Positions 33,624 to 45,489 of a stretch of DNA of 64,000 nucleotides are shown here, one piece after another. The number at the start of each line of letters is the position of its first letter. Positions within the stretch are counted from its first letter, which is position 1. A model generated the notes under the pieces. It was given only the letters and a program-made list of their open reading frames with translations, was not told where the DNA came from and ran no database searches. Made by a program: the position numbers and the translations under genes. The DNA is from Saturnia japonica. Lineage: Eukaryota; Arthropoda; Insecta; Lepidoptera; Saturniidae. The DNA lies in NCBI GenBank assembly GCA_033032175.1, contig CM065309.1, positions 3,162,001-3,226,000 of the forward strand. Reading direction: 5' to 3'.

Positions 33624-34571
33624 CAGTTGCCAGTTACGTACAAAGCAAACAAGTCAGCTTGGATGACATCGCAGATTTTTGAAGAGGAAGTGAGAAAATG
33701 GGATGCTGAATTAAAATCACAGAAAATCTTGCTTCTAGTAGACAATTGTCCTGCTCACCCAATCATAGAGTTAGCATTTTTCCCAGATAATACAACCAGT
33801 ATTTTACAACCAATGGATCAGAGTGTAATTAAAAGCCTAAAGGGCCACTATAGACGGAAAATGTTGATGGATATGATCGAAACTGACGGCAAGGTCTCGA
33901 TCAAAATGCTACAAGCAATGAACTTCTTATCAAAAGCCTGGCAAGAGGTAACAGCAGCCTAGTGGCTACAACATTCCAACATTCTTTTCGACATGCTGGA
34001 TTATGTAGTAGCCAAGAAACGAACCAATTTGACAGTGAAGACAATCTACCACTGAGTGAATGGATAAGCCAGTTCAACATACAAAACAATTTTAACGAAG
34101 ACCTACAATCGTACGAAAATATAGATGAGGATGTAGCCACAACTGGTACACTTACAGATTAACAAATTGTTGATTTAGTGTCAAAAAGTCAGGAAACACC
34201 CGATAATCAAGATAAAGAAGATGATCAAGTGGACAAAGCCGAATCACCACCAACAATTCAACAAGCCCTAGATGCCGCTAAGTTGGTAGAAAATTTTTTG
34301 TTGTTTAAGCAAGATGATTCCATCACATATCTAGATATGAATAGAATACGTAAAATAATACAAAACAACTACTGGCATAGCAAAAAACGTCAGACAAATT
34401 TATCAGACTATATGTGTAAACAATAATTTATAAGCATTTATTATCTAAGACATACATATTAAAAATTCTTGTTAATTTGGTTGTTTTCTTGTTCACTCCA
34501 TATAACGATAACTCTCTATAACGACACAAAATGCTCAGTCCCTTGAGTTTCGTTATAAAGAGTTTACACTG
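33624..34571 (+). pseudogene. Tigger/pogo-like transposase remnant
   Basis: Tc1/mariner-superfamily transposase of the pogo/Tigger group (DDE_1 domain, the same fold as jerky and CENP-B relatives). The copy starts abruptly at LPVTYKANKSAWMTSQIFEE (33627), so the DNA-binding half and first catalytic Asp are missing. The second Asp is in LLLVDNCPAHP (about 33750) and the third region reads DNTTSILQPMDQSVIKSLKG. About ten residues usually found between these are deleted. A TAG at 33960 and a frameshift break the C-terminal part, which continues in two frames to about 34426. The element ends TTTCGTTATAAAGAG..ACACTG at 34571, followed by TA, consistent with a Tigger-type CAGTGT... terminal repeat. 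Confidence 0.85.
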
Positions 34572-34863
34572 TAATATGTTTATAAGCTATTTTTATGTTG
34601 CAATGTTTTATTCTTAATATTTACGAAGTTTACGGTTTCTTAATGTTATATTGTGTGTATTTAATTAGGTATTATTGTTCTTAACAGATTCAAATAGGCT
34701 TTATAACATTTTAATAAGAATCTAATTAGATAACGGTAAATTACGTGTATTTGTGTAATAATAATAATATTAATATAGACAAAGATAGCAATAGTGCTTC
34801 GTAGGAAAGGTAATAATAATAGCAGAAATATTCGCGCCAAAAAGTAATAACGGAATAAGGCAA
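34572..34863. other. Short AT-rich stretch
   Basis: Nothing recognised beyond an (AAT)n-rich segment near 34760. Confidence 0.6.
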
Positions 34864-35515
34864 TGTTAGAGTGAAAGGGGAATAGATGCCATCATTCCGT
34901 CGTACTCCAACACACCTATAAATATGGGGCTGTTGCGACCAACCGGCACACAGAGTGTCAAACGCTATTCAAGTAAAGAAGACCAAAGACTCTAAAGACT
35001 TGCAAGAAGCTCTGTGTCAAGACACATCCGGAACCGAAGCACTTGATATTGTTAAGAATTATTGTAAGTGACCATTCTGCTTGTAAAGATTGAATACAGC
35101 GACATGATTTTGGTGCTCGTATCTTCAAGAACTCTTTCACTCGCCAGCGACCCAGTCGACTTAGTTCTCCGTAGCTACGCCAGCGCCACGCCTCCGTGTA
35201 GGAACCTCACTGCGTGTGTGCCGTTCTGTTTCGGTCTCTTCACACCTGGTAGGTTCGGGTGTTACCAAAGTTAGTCGCACGTCACTCACTTTTAGGCTTG
35301 TGTACACTGGGCTCTCTGTTTACGTACGTGCGTTAAGTACATATTCGCCATCTTTGTGGTACCGAGTCCTAGGGTTGGTCGGGCGTCGCGCCGCACCGCG
35401 CTGCGCTCTCGTTGTGCAGGCCTGGTCGGTACTGTTATCGTAGGTGTAAGTTATTATTGTTAGGATTGTACCGTTGCGCCGTTAGGCTTCGTTGCGCCCG
35501 TTTCACAAAGGTATG
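34864..35515 (+). promoter_or_regulatory. Promoter- or LTR-like block, moderately GC-rich
   Basis: A shift in composition starts at TGTTAGAGTG. TATAAATA lies at 34917-34924, followed 30-45 bases later by ACACAGAGTGTCAAACGC, a possible initiator. Downstream the block is rich in CG and TCG up to a donor-like AAAG|GTATGT near 35511. It may be a host promoter with a long untranslated first exon, or a solo LTR with a promoter. TG..CA ends with a 5-bp duplication could not be confirmed. No long ORF is credible. Confidence 0.35.
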
Positions 35516-36874
35516 TATATGGGTGCCAAAAGTATTTGCTAAATCTATGAAGTTTATATGCATGCATAATGTATTTTTTTGTTAAATCGGCTTTAGCAAA
35601 TACTTCGTTGTCTTTCTTAAATTACAAATAAAATAATAATAAAGTATAAAAGCCCAGTATAAGGCTCACAACCCCTAAATAAAAGTTGTTTAACGAAAAC
35701 CATTAGTGTGAGCGAAAATTTCAACTTTTCTCATCTGATACAATAAGAGCCATTGATCTATTGAATTAGTATAATTGTTAAAATATAATGCATATTGAAT
35801 TAGCAGCTCAACTCGGGTGAAGTAAGACTAACTCGAAACATACATATACATTTGGTATGTGTGCAAAATTTCTCCAGAATACGATCAATATTCTAAGCAC
35901 GTCACTTTCTATTTTGAAAGATATTTTTTGTTAAAGAATACTTCTTCACAATAGCGCTATGCTCCTCGAACCTGTATGTATACATTGGTTGCGAAACGAC
36001 TCAACTAGAGTAATTTTATTTCACTAAATAAAATGTTTGGTTTCTTCAGGTCGCTCTGTGCAGAAGAAATCGATTTACATTTAAATTCAATAAGTCTTAA
36101 ATAATAAGTGTGTAGAGAAATTCGAATAAGATTTGGTACTTTATGGTTTAATGGTTTATTTAAGTGAATAGTTACAATGGTCACCCGTTATGTTAGACAG
36201 CGATCGATAGTACCGAGTCGCTTGTGGTTGAAAGCCAACTGACTCGTATATATTAGTTTAGTAATTATAATAATGTAAAAGTGCATGAAGCGCACAATAA
36301 CATAATATTATACCTAAAGAGCGATTCGGTTGTGTAATCCCGAACAAAGTGTTATCAGTGATCAGACAATTACTTTGTATAGATATATCGAAAACTTTCA
36401 TTTAAATTTTCAAAAACTAATTTCAAGTCACATAGAACTTCTTCATGCTTCATCCATGGTCTAGATTTTCGAATAGGTATTCATATTATATGACCTACCT
36501 ATGTATAATATAGAAAGGAACGACAATCGATTTCACAATATTTCGTAATGTTCATAATGATTTTATCATTCAGTTTATACGAATGTTTAATTCAAATCGT
36601 TTCATTTTTATAATGACATGTTTATTAAAGTTTCAATATTAAACTTTTATTATATTTTATTTGTTATTTTAATATTTACCAATTTTTTATTATTATATAA
36701 ACATGTTTTATTCGATTCTTAGTTACGTTAAAACACTTCTATCGATGTATACATATACATCCATCCACGTTGCGTTTCGAGTTATCTTTAAATGTCAGGT
36801 AAAGTCAGCTAATAGGTATTTTTGCATGTGCAATCTCCCCAAAGAGAATTTGTTGTGGTCTTACGGCACACGTA
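35516..36874. other. AT-rich stretch, no gene seen
   Basis: Only short chance ORFs. No recognisable motif. Confidence 0.6.
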
Positions 36875-36876
36875 TA

Positions 36877-37405
36877 CTAACCACCACACCGCAAACGATT
36901 CGGCTTGAGCAAGGCACTGATGCTCTGCAACTTGCAAATGTGCAGAACTTTTTCGTTTGTCACTCTGTCCCTCCAGGAAAAACCCAGAATACCACGAAGA
37001 CAGCGCATGTGTAAATTATTTAGCCTTTGCTCTTGCCGCACATATGACGTGCAAGTCTTAGCTTCGTTCAAAAGTATGATTAACATCCATGCTTAATAAA
37101 TAATTATTTTAGTTTGAATAGACAGGTGTTTGTTGTCCCATACTCTTGTACAAAGTTTCCCAAACATCGTGGCTGCTTTGCCGATACGGGTATCAATTTC
37201 GCAGTTCAGTGAGATATTATTTTCTAACTATGGAGCCAAGGTAACGAAAACTGTTCATAACCATCAGCGGAGCACGATTTAGCAGTAATACTGGAACGTC
37301 GAAACTGGATCATTCCTACATTCTTCCCGGCATTTATGGACACAGAAAACTGGTCACATGCTTTAATAAATTTATCTATTATTTCCTGAAGTTCTTGAAC
37401 TATAA
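36877..37405 (-). pseudogene. LINE C-terminal remnant (RTE/CR1-like)
   Basis: On the minus strand, from about 37400 inward: LQEIIDKFIKACDQFSVSIN, then after a frameshift SFRYLGSIVR and DTRIGKAATMFGKLCTRVW. The open part that follows (37086 to 36877) has RQEQRLNNLHMRCLRGILG, FSWRDRVTNEKVL and NRLRCGG. These are the post-RT blocks found in insect LINEs of the 'YLGS...RCLR.IL...W.D.VTN' type. Several frame changes make it a pseudogene. RT catalytic motifs are not present. Confidence 0.8.
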
Positions 37406-38689
37406 TAAACTAAATATCAACCCAGGAAAACTATTATAAATTCCGTTTAAAAGCAAATTGTGAGTTCCGTTGACCCTCGTTGTTCTAAATGTAGATATAT
37501 TCGTTTAAATACAAACAGTTGCATGTCTTCCAAACCGGCTACACTTGAACCGCGAGTCAGTGTGATGTCACAAGCTTTGGTTTTAATAACTGTAACAATA
37601 AATTGTGCTTAACAGCAGATTGAAAATAAAGGCAATATTTTTAAAGCTCTTTTAACATTTCACTTTCCAGTTTTTTACACGTACACTGAACTGTATCCAT
37701 AGACCTAACTATATTTAGACTCACAGTCAAGATGTGACTATATTGTTATAGCGTAAAGCAGCAGTCAGTGAATTATCGACAATTCTTAGTCCTTAATATT
37801 GTAGTGTCAAAAAAATGATATATGTACCAAATATATGTTCATTCAATATTTTCTCTTTGTCAGAATAAGGCGTATATTTTCATTTAACAGACAAGAGCAC
37901 CAACTTTGTAGTGATTTAACCCGGGTAGAGGTATTGTTAGTTAGTTTAAAGTAAGGTTAGTGAACGCTAGCCACTACAATAATACAATCAGTGTAGGTAC
38001 TTTGTCGAGGAAAAATTGAGCAACATTTCGCTACATACTTGCTAATCCGGGCTGAGATCTCTAGTCTAAGCAGAACAAAACGTTTCAATATCAACCAATT
38101 TACATATAAGTTATCTGCTTACAACACAGGGTTTTCCCAGTTCTTTCATTCATCATTATCAATAAAGTTGAAGTATATATCATAACAAATTACAAAAGTA
38201 GAAAGTTTAATTTCTTGAGTTAGTTCTATATATATTACAAATGTAATAAAAGACAATTCATAAATATTATGTCTATTATATTATGCTGTTTTCACACAAA
38301 ATTTTAATGAATAAACTCTCAGGTCACACAGCAACATGCGTTTAATAGTAATTGTATTACTACTATTATAATATTATTACTTTTGACCAGATATTAAATA
38401 TACTCCAATATAAATTTATGTATATTTTCTTATCATAATGGGAATAATTGAATAAATATAATAATTTGACCACTCTGTACGATTTTGGTGACTACGAACT
38501 AAACCCTTTCGCGCGGTCTGCGCCAATAATGAAATCTGGGGTGTGAAATAAAAAGAAAAACTCTCTTAATTAAATTTTCTTTTGGGGAAATTTAATAAGC
38601 GTAGGGGAGTACACCTACTACCTACAGCCGGAGCGGGGCCAACTGAGCCCGTGTCGTATATATCTTGAAAACATAAAATTTGATAATTT
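37406..38689. other. AT-rich stretch, no gene seen
   Basis: No feature recognised. Confidence 0.6.
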
Positions 38690-39100
38690 ATAAAAGATGA
38701 AATGGAAATGGTCCGGTCATATAGTACGTCTCGAAAATCGTAGATGGAGAAAAACAGTTACGTTATGGAAAGGCCCATTGGGTAAGCGCTATAGAGGAAG
38801 ACCGTTCACTAGATAGGAAGATGATATTAAAAAAGTTGGTGGCTCACGATGGCAAGAAATAGCCCTAGACCAAGTGAAATGGAGGCCTTTACCTGAGAGG
38901 GGTGACATAATAATAGTAACAAAATTAGTACCTACCTACTTAAAATGTAAATGTTTTTATTTATATTAAGATAATTATACTACATACTTAATTTATTTTT
39001 ATTGTTATGTGTAAATGTAGATAAAATTGTTTTTTTGTCTTTATATTAATTTGTAACACAGAAAATAAAAGACCTTTTATTTTTATTTATTTATTTAATT
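38690..39100 (+). pseudogene. LINE 3' end with C-terminal peptide remnant
   Basis: It reads KWKWSGHIVRLENRRWRKTV, then GKRYRGRPFTR-stop-EDDIKK, then GGSRWQEIALDQVKWRPLPE. This is the conserved C-terminus 'RWAGHI.R..D.RW...GRP.TRW.DD..K..G.RW...A.D...WR' of an insect LINE family. One TAG replaces the expected Trp codon. The A/T-rich remainder to about 39100 (with AATAAAAGACC and TTTATTTATT) is probably its 3' untranslated tail. The same family occurs at 54565-54730. Confidence 0.75.
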
Positions 39101-39983
39101 TACAATATTCATACTTAAATGATTTAAAGAAAAATATAGCAATGAAGTAAAAACATATAATAACCGGTTCCCTAAAATAAGTATGTTGAAAAGTATTTCC
39201 TTACATATGTAACCCAAAACATATTTTATTGTACAATGTACATAGATGTTTCTCTATGACCTTATAGTATAATAATAATCAATAAACTTGTCCAAAATTA
39301 ACAAACAAACAAGTATACAATAACACAACGAGATGCAGAGATTCACGTGGAAATGCAACGCTTGAACAATATTTAAATAAACACTTAGCCGCAGTAAACC
39401 GCGATAAGTGCCGCTCGGTTCATACGCTCGTAAGTAGATAGTGCCCGCTCAAGTACAGACAACACAAAAAACAAAATTATCATATAAATTAAATGATAAT
39501 TGATGGTCCCGAAACATATCCTTATCAGTGAGAGATCGTGCATTTGCCAAATTTTCAACAAATTAGATTTTAATAAATATTATAATAAGTAAAACGAATA
39601 CAAACAAATATCTTGTCCATGTCTCTGACCTATAATTACTGATCTATAGTTATTGTTTAGAAAGTGAAAAATAGATAATTTTATTTATTACATACATTGT
39701 GTTTCCAGAACTTAGTCCTTACTGTGTAGTACTTCAAGTCCGAGGAAACAGACGTATTTGTCAAACCCTGCGATAACTTGAAATGCATGAAATATTCACT
39801 TGTCATGAAATTAAATTGTACGTAGAATTTATTAAATATTTTAACACTTTTTGTGTGGACGGTACATCGCCTCGTGTACCTTACGCTGCGTATCATACTT
39901 TCATGAATAATGTATGTCGCTCTAAATAATATACGATCCTAGTTGAGGAAAATGCAATTTCTTTACTATGTTTGTTCTATCTG
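39101..39983. other. AT-rich stretch, no gene seen
   Basis: No feature recognised. Confidence 0.6.
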
Positions 39984-40087
39984 CCCCGCCGCCGCCGCCG
40001 CCGCCGCTGCCGTCACCGCCGCCGCCACCACCGCCACCCCTGCCACCGCCACCCCCGCCACCGCCATCACCGCCGCCGCTGCCGCTG
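39984..40087. repeat. GCC/CCG trinucleotide array
   Basis: There are about 34 triplets, mostly CCG/CCA, in a sharply GC-rich block within AT-rich DNA. On the minus strand a 63-codon ORF (39966-40157) would read as an Ala/Val run framed by MANIIGKFIDLSFKSKTEGQ. The simplest reading is an imperfect microsatellite. A coding alanine tract is possible but unsupported. Confidence 0.85.
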
Positions 40088-41299
40088 AATTCAGCAATTG
40101 ACCCTCAGTCTTTGATTTAAATGATAAATCAATGAATTTACCTATTATATTTGCCATAATCTATATCTGAGGAGGAAAATTATACCAGTACATTTTTGGT
40201 ACCTATAATTATTTACAATTCAATGCCAAGTAGTTGCAGAGACTAGGTAAAACAATTGTCTCCGGTAGTTAGTATAAATGTTGCTAAGCGCCGAATGTTA
40301 CTGCTATATTATATTATTATTATATACTATATTATCTACGCTACTGGTGATATAATCGTGAAGTTATTGTCATGAGTTAGTGAAGCGAGTGGCGAGTGCC
40401 AAACTGTTGTTTATGTATGTATGTGTTTTTATAAAGTCCGTGCTAGATATCTGTTATTAATGCATCTGTTAATTGTGCAATTATCATCGAACGTTCAGCC
40501 CGAGCCGACACGATACCACACAGTGCCAACTAATGCAGTAGTTCAATTAATTCATAATCCTTTTTGTGTGACACGATTCTATTTCATTCTGATTTGTCTA
40601 CATCAATACTCTGTGCCTGATGTACAGTGCTCAGGATAAACCAGCAAAGACCACAGAGACCCCACTAATAGTCGCCGATAGAGAGATAGAGTTAAAACAG
40701 CTGCGGTCTTTAGTAAAAAAATTATGTAAAATATCGACGGTGTTTATTTAATTATTACTTTAGATAACGAATTTTACAATAGTCTAGTTTAATGTACATT
40801 AGATTTATAGAAATGAAATTGCAATGCAACAAAAACAGATAACACTGAAAGACGATTTTTTTAAGTCTGATTTGAGATAATATTATTCAAAACCTTTTAT
40901 ATTGCAGTGGAGTTATTAAATTATATAAGTACGTCAGCAAATTGTATTATTGTAATTGGCAATATCCAACTGAATGTTGAACTGAACTGGCACTGTGGCG
41001 ACGCGACGGCACGCCTCTATATTTTCGCGTGATCATCGTTCAAGGACTATAGGATATAGATATCGATTTCTAGGATTCGAATCCACTTTGATCGATTTAT
41101 GACCGGACGATATGACAATGTAATCGAAAGGTTTCAAGTGCATCAACCACTAGGGTATCCGTTATATCTTTTCTAAGTTACTTCCAAAATCGACAATTTT
41201 AATAAAAGGAGACTTCGGACCATCCAATCATTGTAAGACAGTAACAGAATATATTCTAAATAGATATTTAGCACCAAAGCAGACTTATAACTCTTTAAG
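40088..41299. other. Mostly AT-rich stretch, no gene called
   Basis: An ORF at 40421-40639 has a hydrophobic N-terminus (LLLMHLLIVQL) that resembles a signal peptide, followed by SSNVQPEPTRYHTVPTNA. It is AT-driven with no homology I recognise, so it is noted only. A perfect 12-base palindrome GGATTCGAATCC lies at 41073-41084. Confidence 0.5.
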
Positions 41300-41345
41300 G
41301 CTATAACCACTTAACATCAGATGGTCGTTTGTCTTACTAAAGCTG
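41300..41345 (+). repeat. Short lepidopteran repeat tail
   Basis: CCACTTAACATCAGATGGTC followed by GTTTGTCTTACTAAAG matches the style of a common lepidopteran retroposon tail. Confidence 0.45.
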
Positions 41346-42870
41346 CGTTGTTTGAACCATAGTTATCTCTAACCAGTGGTCTGACTCCATACATAATTTT
41401 GACATTTCGGTACAAAACTAACCATTGGTCAAGTTAACTCGGATCAAACAACTCAACCTAAGAAATGCGAGAAATTTTGTTTCTTAAATATTTCCTTCTG
41501 CTAATTTCTAATACAATTTTAAAACATTATGTCAGCTATAGAACGGTTGTTACGATCTACCATCTTCAATTGTCTCCGACTTTACAACACGGTAACGGAC
41601 AATGAAAATACAAAACAATGCTTGTCTCACTTGCTGATAGTACGTACTCGATAATGATTCTTATATAGCATCAATAAGGCATAGAAATAGTGTAGTCAGA
41701 GAGCTAGGCGACGCGATGTAACATTCATGTCACGTGCTCGTCTCTGTCGCCGCGCGTAGTAGCCGCCTGCGCCAGTCGCGAGACGCGTCACGCCGCGCCG
41801 CGCTGTGTGGGGGGCCCTAGACTTTCATGACGCCCAGTATCATGATTTTAAAATTGAACAACATGTCGACGATAGTTTAAAATTAGTTACACACTTATTC
41901 CTTTATAAATTATATATTAATGTAAAGGTCGAAAGAATACAATCTTGAGATACTCAATCAAAACTCGACTGTATATTGTAAATACGGTGCTAAGCCACAA
42001 ACCAGCAAATGTTGATAGTGATTATGTTATATCGCAGCTTCGTCTCTTTTTCATTATACATACCGCATACATGAACGGGTATAAACTGAACTAGGTGCGA
42101 TATCTACAGGTATCATTCACACTTTAATACCCAAAAATTCATGTATAATGAATAAATAGCCTATAAATGTCGCAATAAGTACAAAACATCGCTATGTAAG
42201 CCGATACTAATTTTAAACCCTTACCCTTGAAATAAAAGGTCCAAAAAGAAAACTATATTAATATTCAATTCATCTTGTCTGTGAGGAAGTTAAATAGCGG
42301 TGTATTTGTATTCATTAGCTTCAGTCGCAGCTAACAGCTTATGTGTGAGACGAATAGTTAAGGCACGATACGGCAGCGGTACAGCGCGCGTTTTCATTAT
42401 ACAGCGACATAATTTGATCCCAATCTCAAAACTATGTACTAGAGCCAGGACAGAATTTGTTAATAGTTATGTATGAGAAACAGTTCAGCTATTTCACTGC
42501 TACTTTTTACTAAGTATAAGTTACCTTAAAGGTAATTAAAACGGTTAAATATGAGATTACATATACTTCACAGCGACATTCCTAATCATAATAATTTATA
42601 TTATTCTGTTATAGTTTCTCATATTTCTCTACGAAATATTAACTATTTTCTGAGGTTCTTAGCAATTTCACAAAAAAACACTCGATCTTTCTTCCCTGCT
42701 AATTTACGTACCTACCACAGGATATAAGATATGAAACTCAATTCTTAAGGAGTAAACTTCAAAAATACTTTTTATAAAGATTATTTAATTATTATGTTAA
42801 ATCCGCCCACCACCAAAGTCGAGTGTTCTAGTATATTGGTATAACGGAAACGTAGACAGTGTCCGTGCAG
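41346..42870. other. AT-rich stretch with one CpG-rich island
   Basis: The island at 41725-41820 contains CACGTG and many CG dinucleotides, ending in a GGGGGGCC run. It could be a promoter or untranslated exon. No coding frame is supported. Otherwise nothing was seen. Confidence 0.45.
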
Positions 42871-43008
42871 TGTAGTGCGCGAGCGCACCTCATTGTACAA
42901 GAGCGCGAGCGCGACCGAGGTAGATCAGTCCGCGTTAGACACGGCTCACTCGGCTGTGCTGCCGCGTGACCGCGACGCTACGCGATGCCGCCCGCGCGAC
43001 CCTTCCCG
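42871..43008 (+). other. Candidate host exon or 5' exon (GC-rich island)
   Basis: Preceded by GTCCGTGCAG (acceptor-like) and followed by CCCG|GTGCGT (weak donor at 43009). Read in the phase after one base, all 45 codons are open and most end in G or C (peptide includes RERTSLYKSASATEVDQSAL, then TAHSAVLPRDRDATRCRPRD). The contrast with the flanks is strong. The alternative is a GC-rich untranslated first exon, since GTGCAGTGTAGTG resembles an insect initiator. The gene is unknown. Confidence 0.3.
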
Positions 43009-43930
43009 GTGCGTGCCTATTCTACTCGGAACATTTATTAATATCAATGGTTTCTACAGACAGTAGTCTTGTAAAGCGATGCCCTCTGAGAAACATGCAT
43101 TTAGATATATATTCGTCCTACCTGTTTGTAAACTATTAAAACAGATGCATTCTTTGCATTAAATTGGTCGAGCCAGCTTGCTGCATGTATGCTAGCAGTT
43201 TTGAAACACTTACTCCAAACGAATCACTTTGACGAGTTTTGCAATATACAGGTTGGAAAAAACGAACGGGACATGGAGGAAAAGTATATTAAATATCGAA
43301 GATATCAAATTTTGCTCAAATGAAACATGTTTTTATTTTTTTAATTAATAATAACTACATTCAAATATTTTCTAAAAAAGCTTACCTATACCTGAAACTT
43401 AACTAAAAAAAAGTAAAAAAAACTGACATTCACTATGTTATTGCACTGATCGACAGGGTCTATGATAAAGATAAAATCTCTCGAATAAACATTATACGTT
43501 ACAATTACAGGGGACCATGAAATTGAACAACTTGTACATATCAAACTAACATGAAAGCAAATTTATACCCAAAGAAGATATAAATTAAAATAATTATTTT
43601 GATACATTTTAACAAATCAACTGTTCAGTTGCTCGAAATGAGATCCATTATCTTGTATGCATAGATTATTACTGCATTGTATTTCATTGTTCACGAGTAT
43701 GACTGGTATTTAACTCTTCAGCAGCAACACTCAAAGAATATTTACGCAAAAGTTTAGTTGTGTAATGTATAGTTATCTAAACCGAAAAAAGTTCTGCAAA
43801 AGAACTTTATTTTTGTTTCTGGTTACAATGTTTTTTATTATACTTACTGGTGGATTCGTAGACCTGATATTCAATCTAATTCATATCTAAACCCTTTCCT
43901 CTCATGTTCCGCGATAAACATAAACCACGA
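43009..43930. other. AT-rich stretch, no gene seen
   Basis: No feature recognised. Confidence 0.6.
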
Positions 43931-44274
43931 CTATATCCCAACGGGGTAGACAGAGACCACGTCCTTCCACCTGCTACGATCCTGGCATACCTCTTTCGCT
44001 TCTTCGACATTCATTAATCTTTTCATGCATGCTCGTCGGTTTAGAGTACTCTTGACCTTACCTTTCTTCAGAACGTCTCCGATTTGATCGATAAATGTTC
44101 GTCTAGGCCTTCCTCTTCCAACGATTCCTTTCATACTCGCATCATAAATTTGTTTAGTCATTCTTCTTTCATTCATCCTCTCAACATGTCCAAACCATCT
44201 AAGCATCCCTTTCTCAATTCATGTGACTATATCTTCTTTCGTTCCGCGATATCTTTGCGCCAATAGCTTTTTAG
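43931..44274 (-). pseudogene. LINE C-terminal remnant (endonuclease-RT family)
   Basis: Minus-strand frame from about 44250: KEDIVT-stop-IEKG, then the 91-codon open part [40 protein letters not shown] and [20 protein letters not shown] up to [14 protein letters not shown]. This is the C-terminus of an RTE-like LINE polyprotein widely seen in Lepidoptera. One TGA and the abrupt end at 44274, where a foldback-element arm begins, show it is a fragment. Confidence 0.85.
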
Positions 44275-44325
44275 TTCTTTTTTCGAAAATAATGACAATA
44301 TTCCATGCATGTTTAAGAAAATATA
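44275..44325 (+). repeat. Single arm of a foldback/MITE family
   Basis: GTTCTTTTTTCGAAAATAAT followed by GACAATATTCCATGCATGTT matches the right arm of the hairpin element at 59300-59537. No partner arm is visible here. It adjoins the LINE fragment. Confidence 0.75.
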
Positions 44326-45098
44326 AAATATAGTCAATTTAATTTTTACTTTTTTATAAAAATAACATTTTATGTTAAAACTAACTAAGTGAATTTATCA
44401 ATTTAAATCGCGAGTTGAAATTAATAATGAAGAAAAGTTATCTTCAGAAAATATCTTACAGTAATTATATACATTCCAACATTAATAAAAAAAATGAATT
44501 ATACAACAATAAAATAGAACCGTAAATAAACAATATCATTGTTTTAATTTAGAATACAAATAGGTATATTGAATACAGCAATGACTTTTTTAACTATATA
44601 ATACTATAGATCTAACTGATAAATAGAAAAAATATAACTTAGGTACTATTTGCACTAAAAAATAATAATGATCGATAATTTCAGATCATTTGATTTTACT
44701 AATAATAACATAATACTTAAATGCAAAGGTCAATATCACATACTAATAATATTTTCTCAACAAAAAATATTACTTCATAATCCTGGTCGGAACCAAATAG
44801 GTATACTTAATCAACGAGCATCTAAGCATTAAGTCCCCCACGAGGCTGATTCGTAACGAATCGGCCTGACGTCTCATTTCTACGATTTATATCGCTTACA
44901 TATCACTACCAATAATATCTCAAAATGCGACAAGACTAGAAATATTCCCTTCCAAACTGCATGCAATATCGCAGGGTCCTATAAAAATGTATAGCGGTAT
45001 ACTTGATCTGTGACGCGTATAAATACGGAGGCGGCTTATTCTGTACAATGCGTGACGCAACATTTTGCATGCCGTTCGATTCCCGCGGAGTCGATAAA
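44326..45098. other. AT-rich stretch with one stable hairpin
   Basis: AGGCTGATTCG (44843-44853) pairs with CGAATCGGCCT (44857-44867) around a TAA loop (11 bp with one G-T pair). No gene seen. The sequence becomes GC-richer towards 45000. Confidence 0.5.
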
Positions 45099-45353
45099 TC
45101 ATTCCTCAGACAAGCGAACAAAGCCGAGTAACGCGCCGTGTCTTTGTGGATTTTGAATGATTTCGGGTTTATAATCATTTGTCATCCCGTTACGCCGTCG
45201 CGTCGGCGTAACGCTCATCGGATATTTTACGCCCGTCATGAGTTTTATACGAGCTTTAGGAGTCGCTGGAATGGCTGTTGCAGCGTCAGTGACTGTTGTA
45301 TCATTATTAATGACTCTTCTGACTCCATTGTTTTGTTTTATAAAAGTTATCAT
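45099..45353 (-). other. 84-codon minus-strand ORF in a GC-balanced block
   Basis: The ORF opens MITFIKQNNGVRRVINNDTT, has a Thr/Ala-rich middle and ends RHGALLGFVRLSEE. Codon choice is mixed and not AT-driven, unlike most chance ORFs in the window. It spans a perfect 10-bp inverted repeat at 45188-45213. I do not recognise the product. The surrounding block (about 44990-45360) may be an unidentified repeat or LTR. Confidence 0.25.
45188..45213. repeat. Perfect 10-bp inverted repeat
   Basis: CGTTACGCCG and CGGCGTAACG flank the loop TCGCGT. GC-rich in AT-rich surroundings; could fold in RNA of either strand. Confidence 0.8.
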
Positions 45354-45489
45354 CGCGGAAACATTTCAAAAGTTAATTTCATTTCACAATTGATAAAATT
45401 GAAATGTCTGTTTGTAATGTCAAAATAACAGTTTTTTAATAAATACATATGAAAGTATATAAGAAACCTATAACAAAAAACCATTTTTA

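Noticed and set aside
39966..40157. 63-codon minus-strand ORF with an alanine-rich run
   Set aside because: The run is produced by the trinucleotide array in any frame. There is no sign of selection or a transcript signal.
40421..40639. ORF with a signal-peptide-like start
   Set aside because: Hydrophobic starts are common in AT-rich DNA. There is no conserved motif, no cleavage context of note and no downstream structure.
41073..41084. GGATTCGAATCC as a tRNA B box
   Set aside because: It is a simple palindrome, with no A box or cloverleaf around it.
44900..45430. Overlapping ORFs on both strands as two genes
   Set aside because: They overlap antisense with no recognised domain. Only the minus-strand one was kept, as a low-confidence entry.
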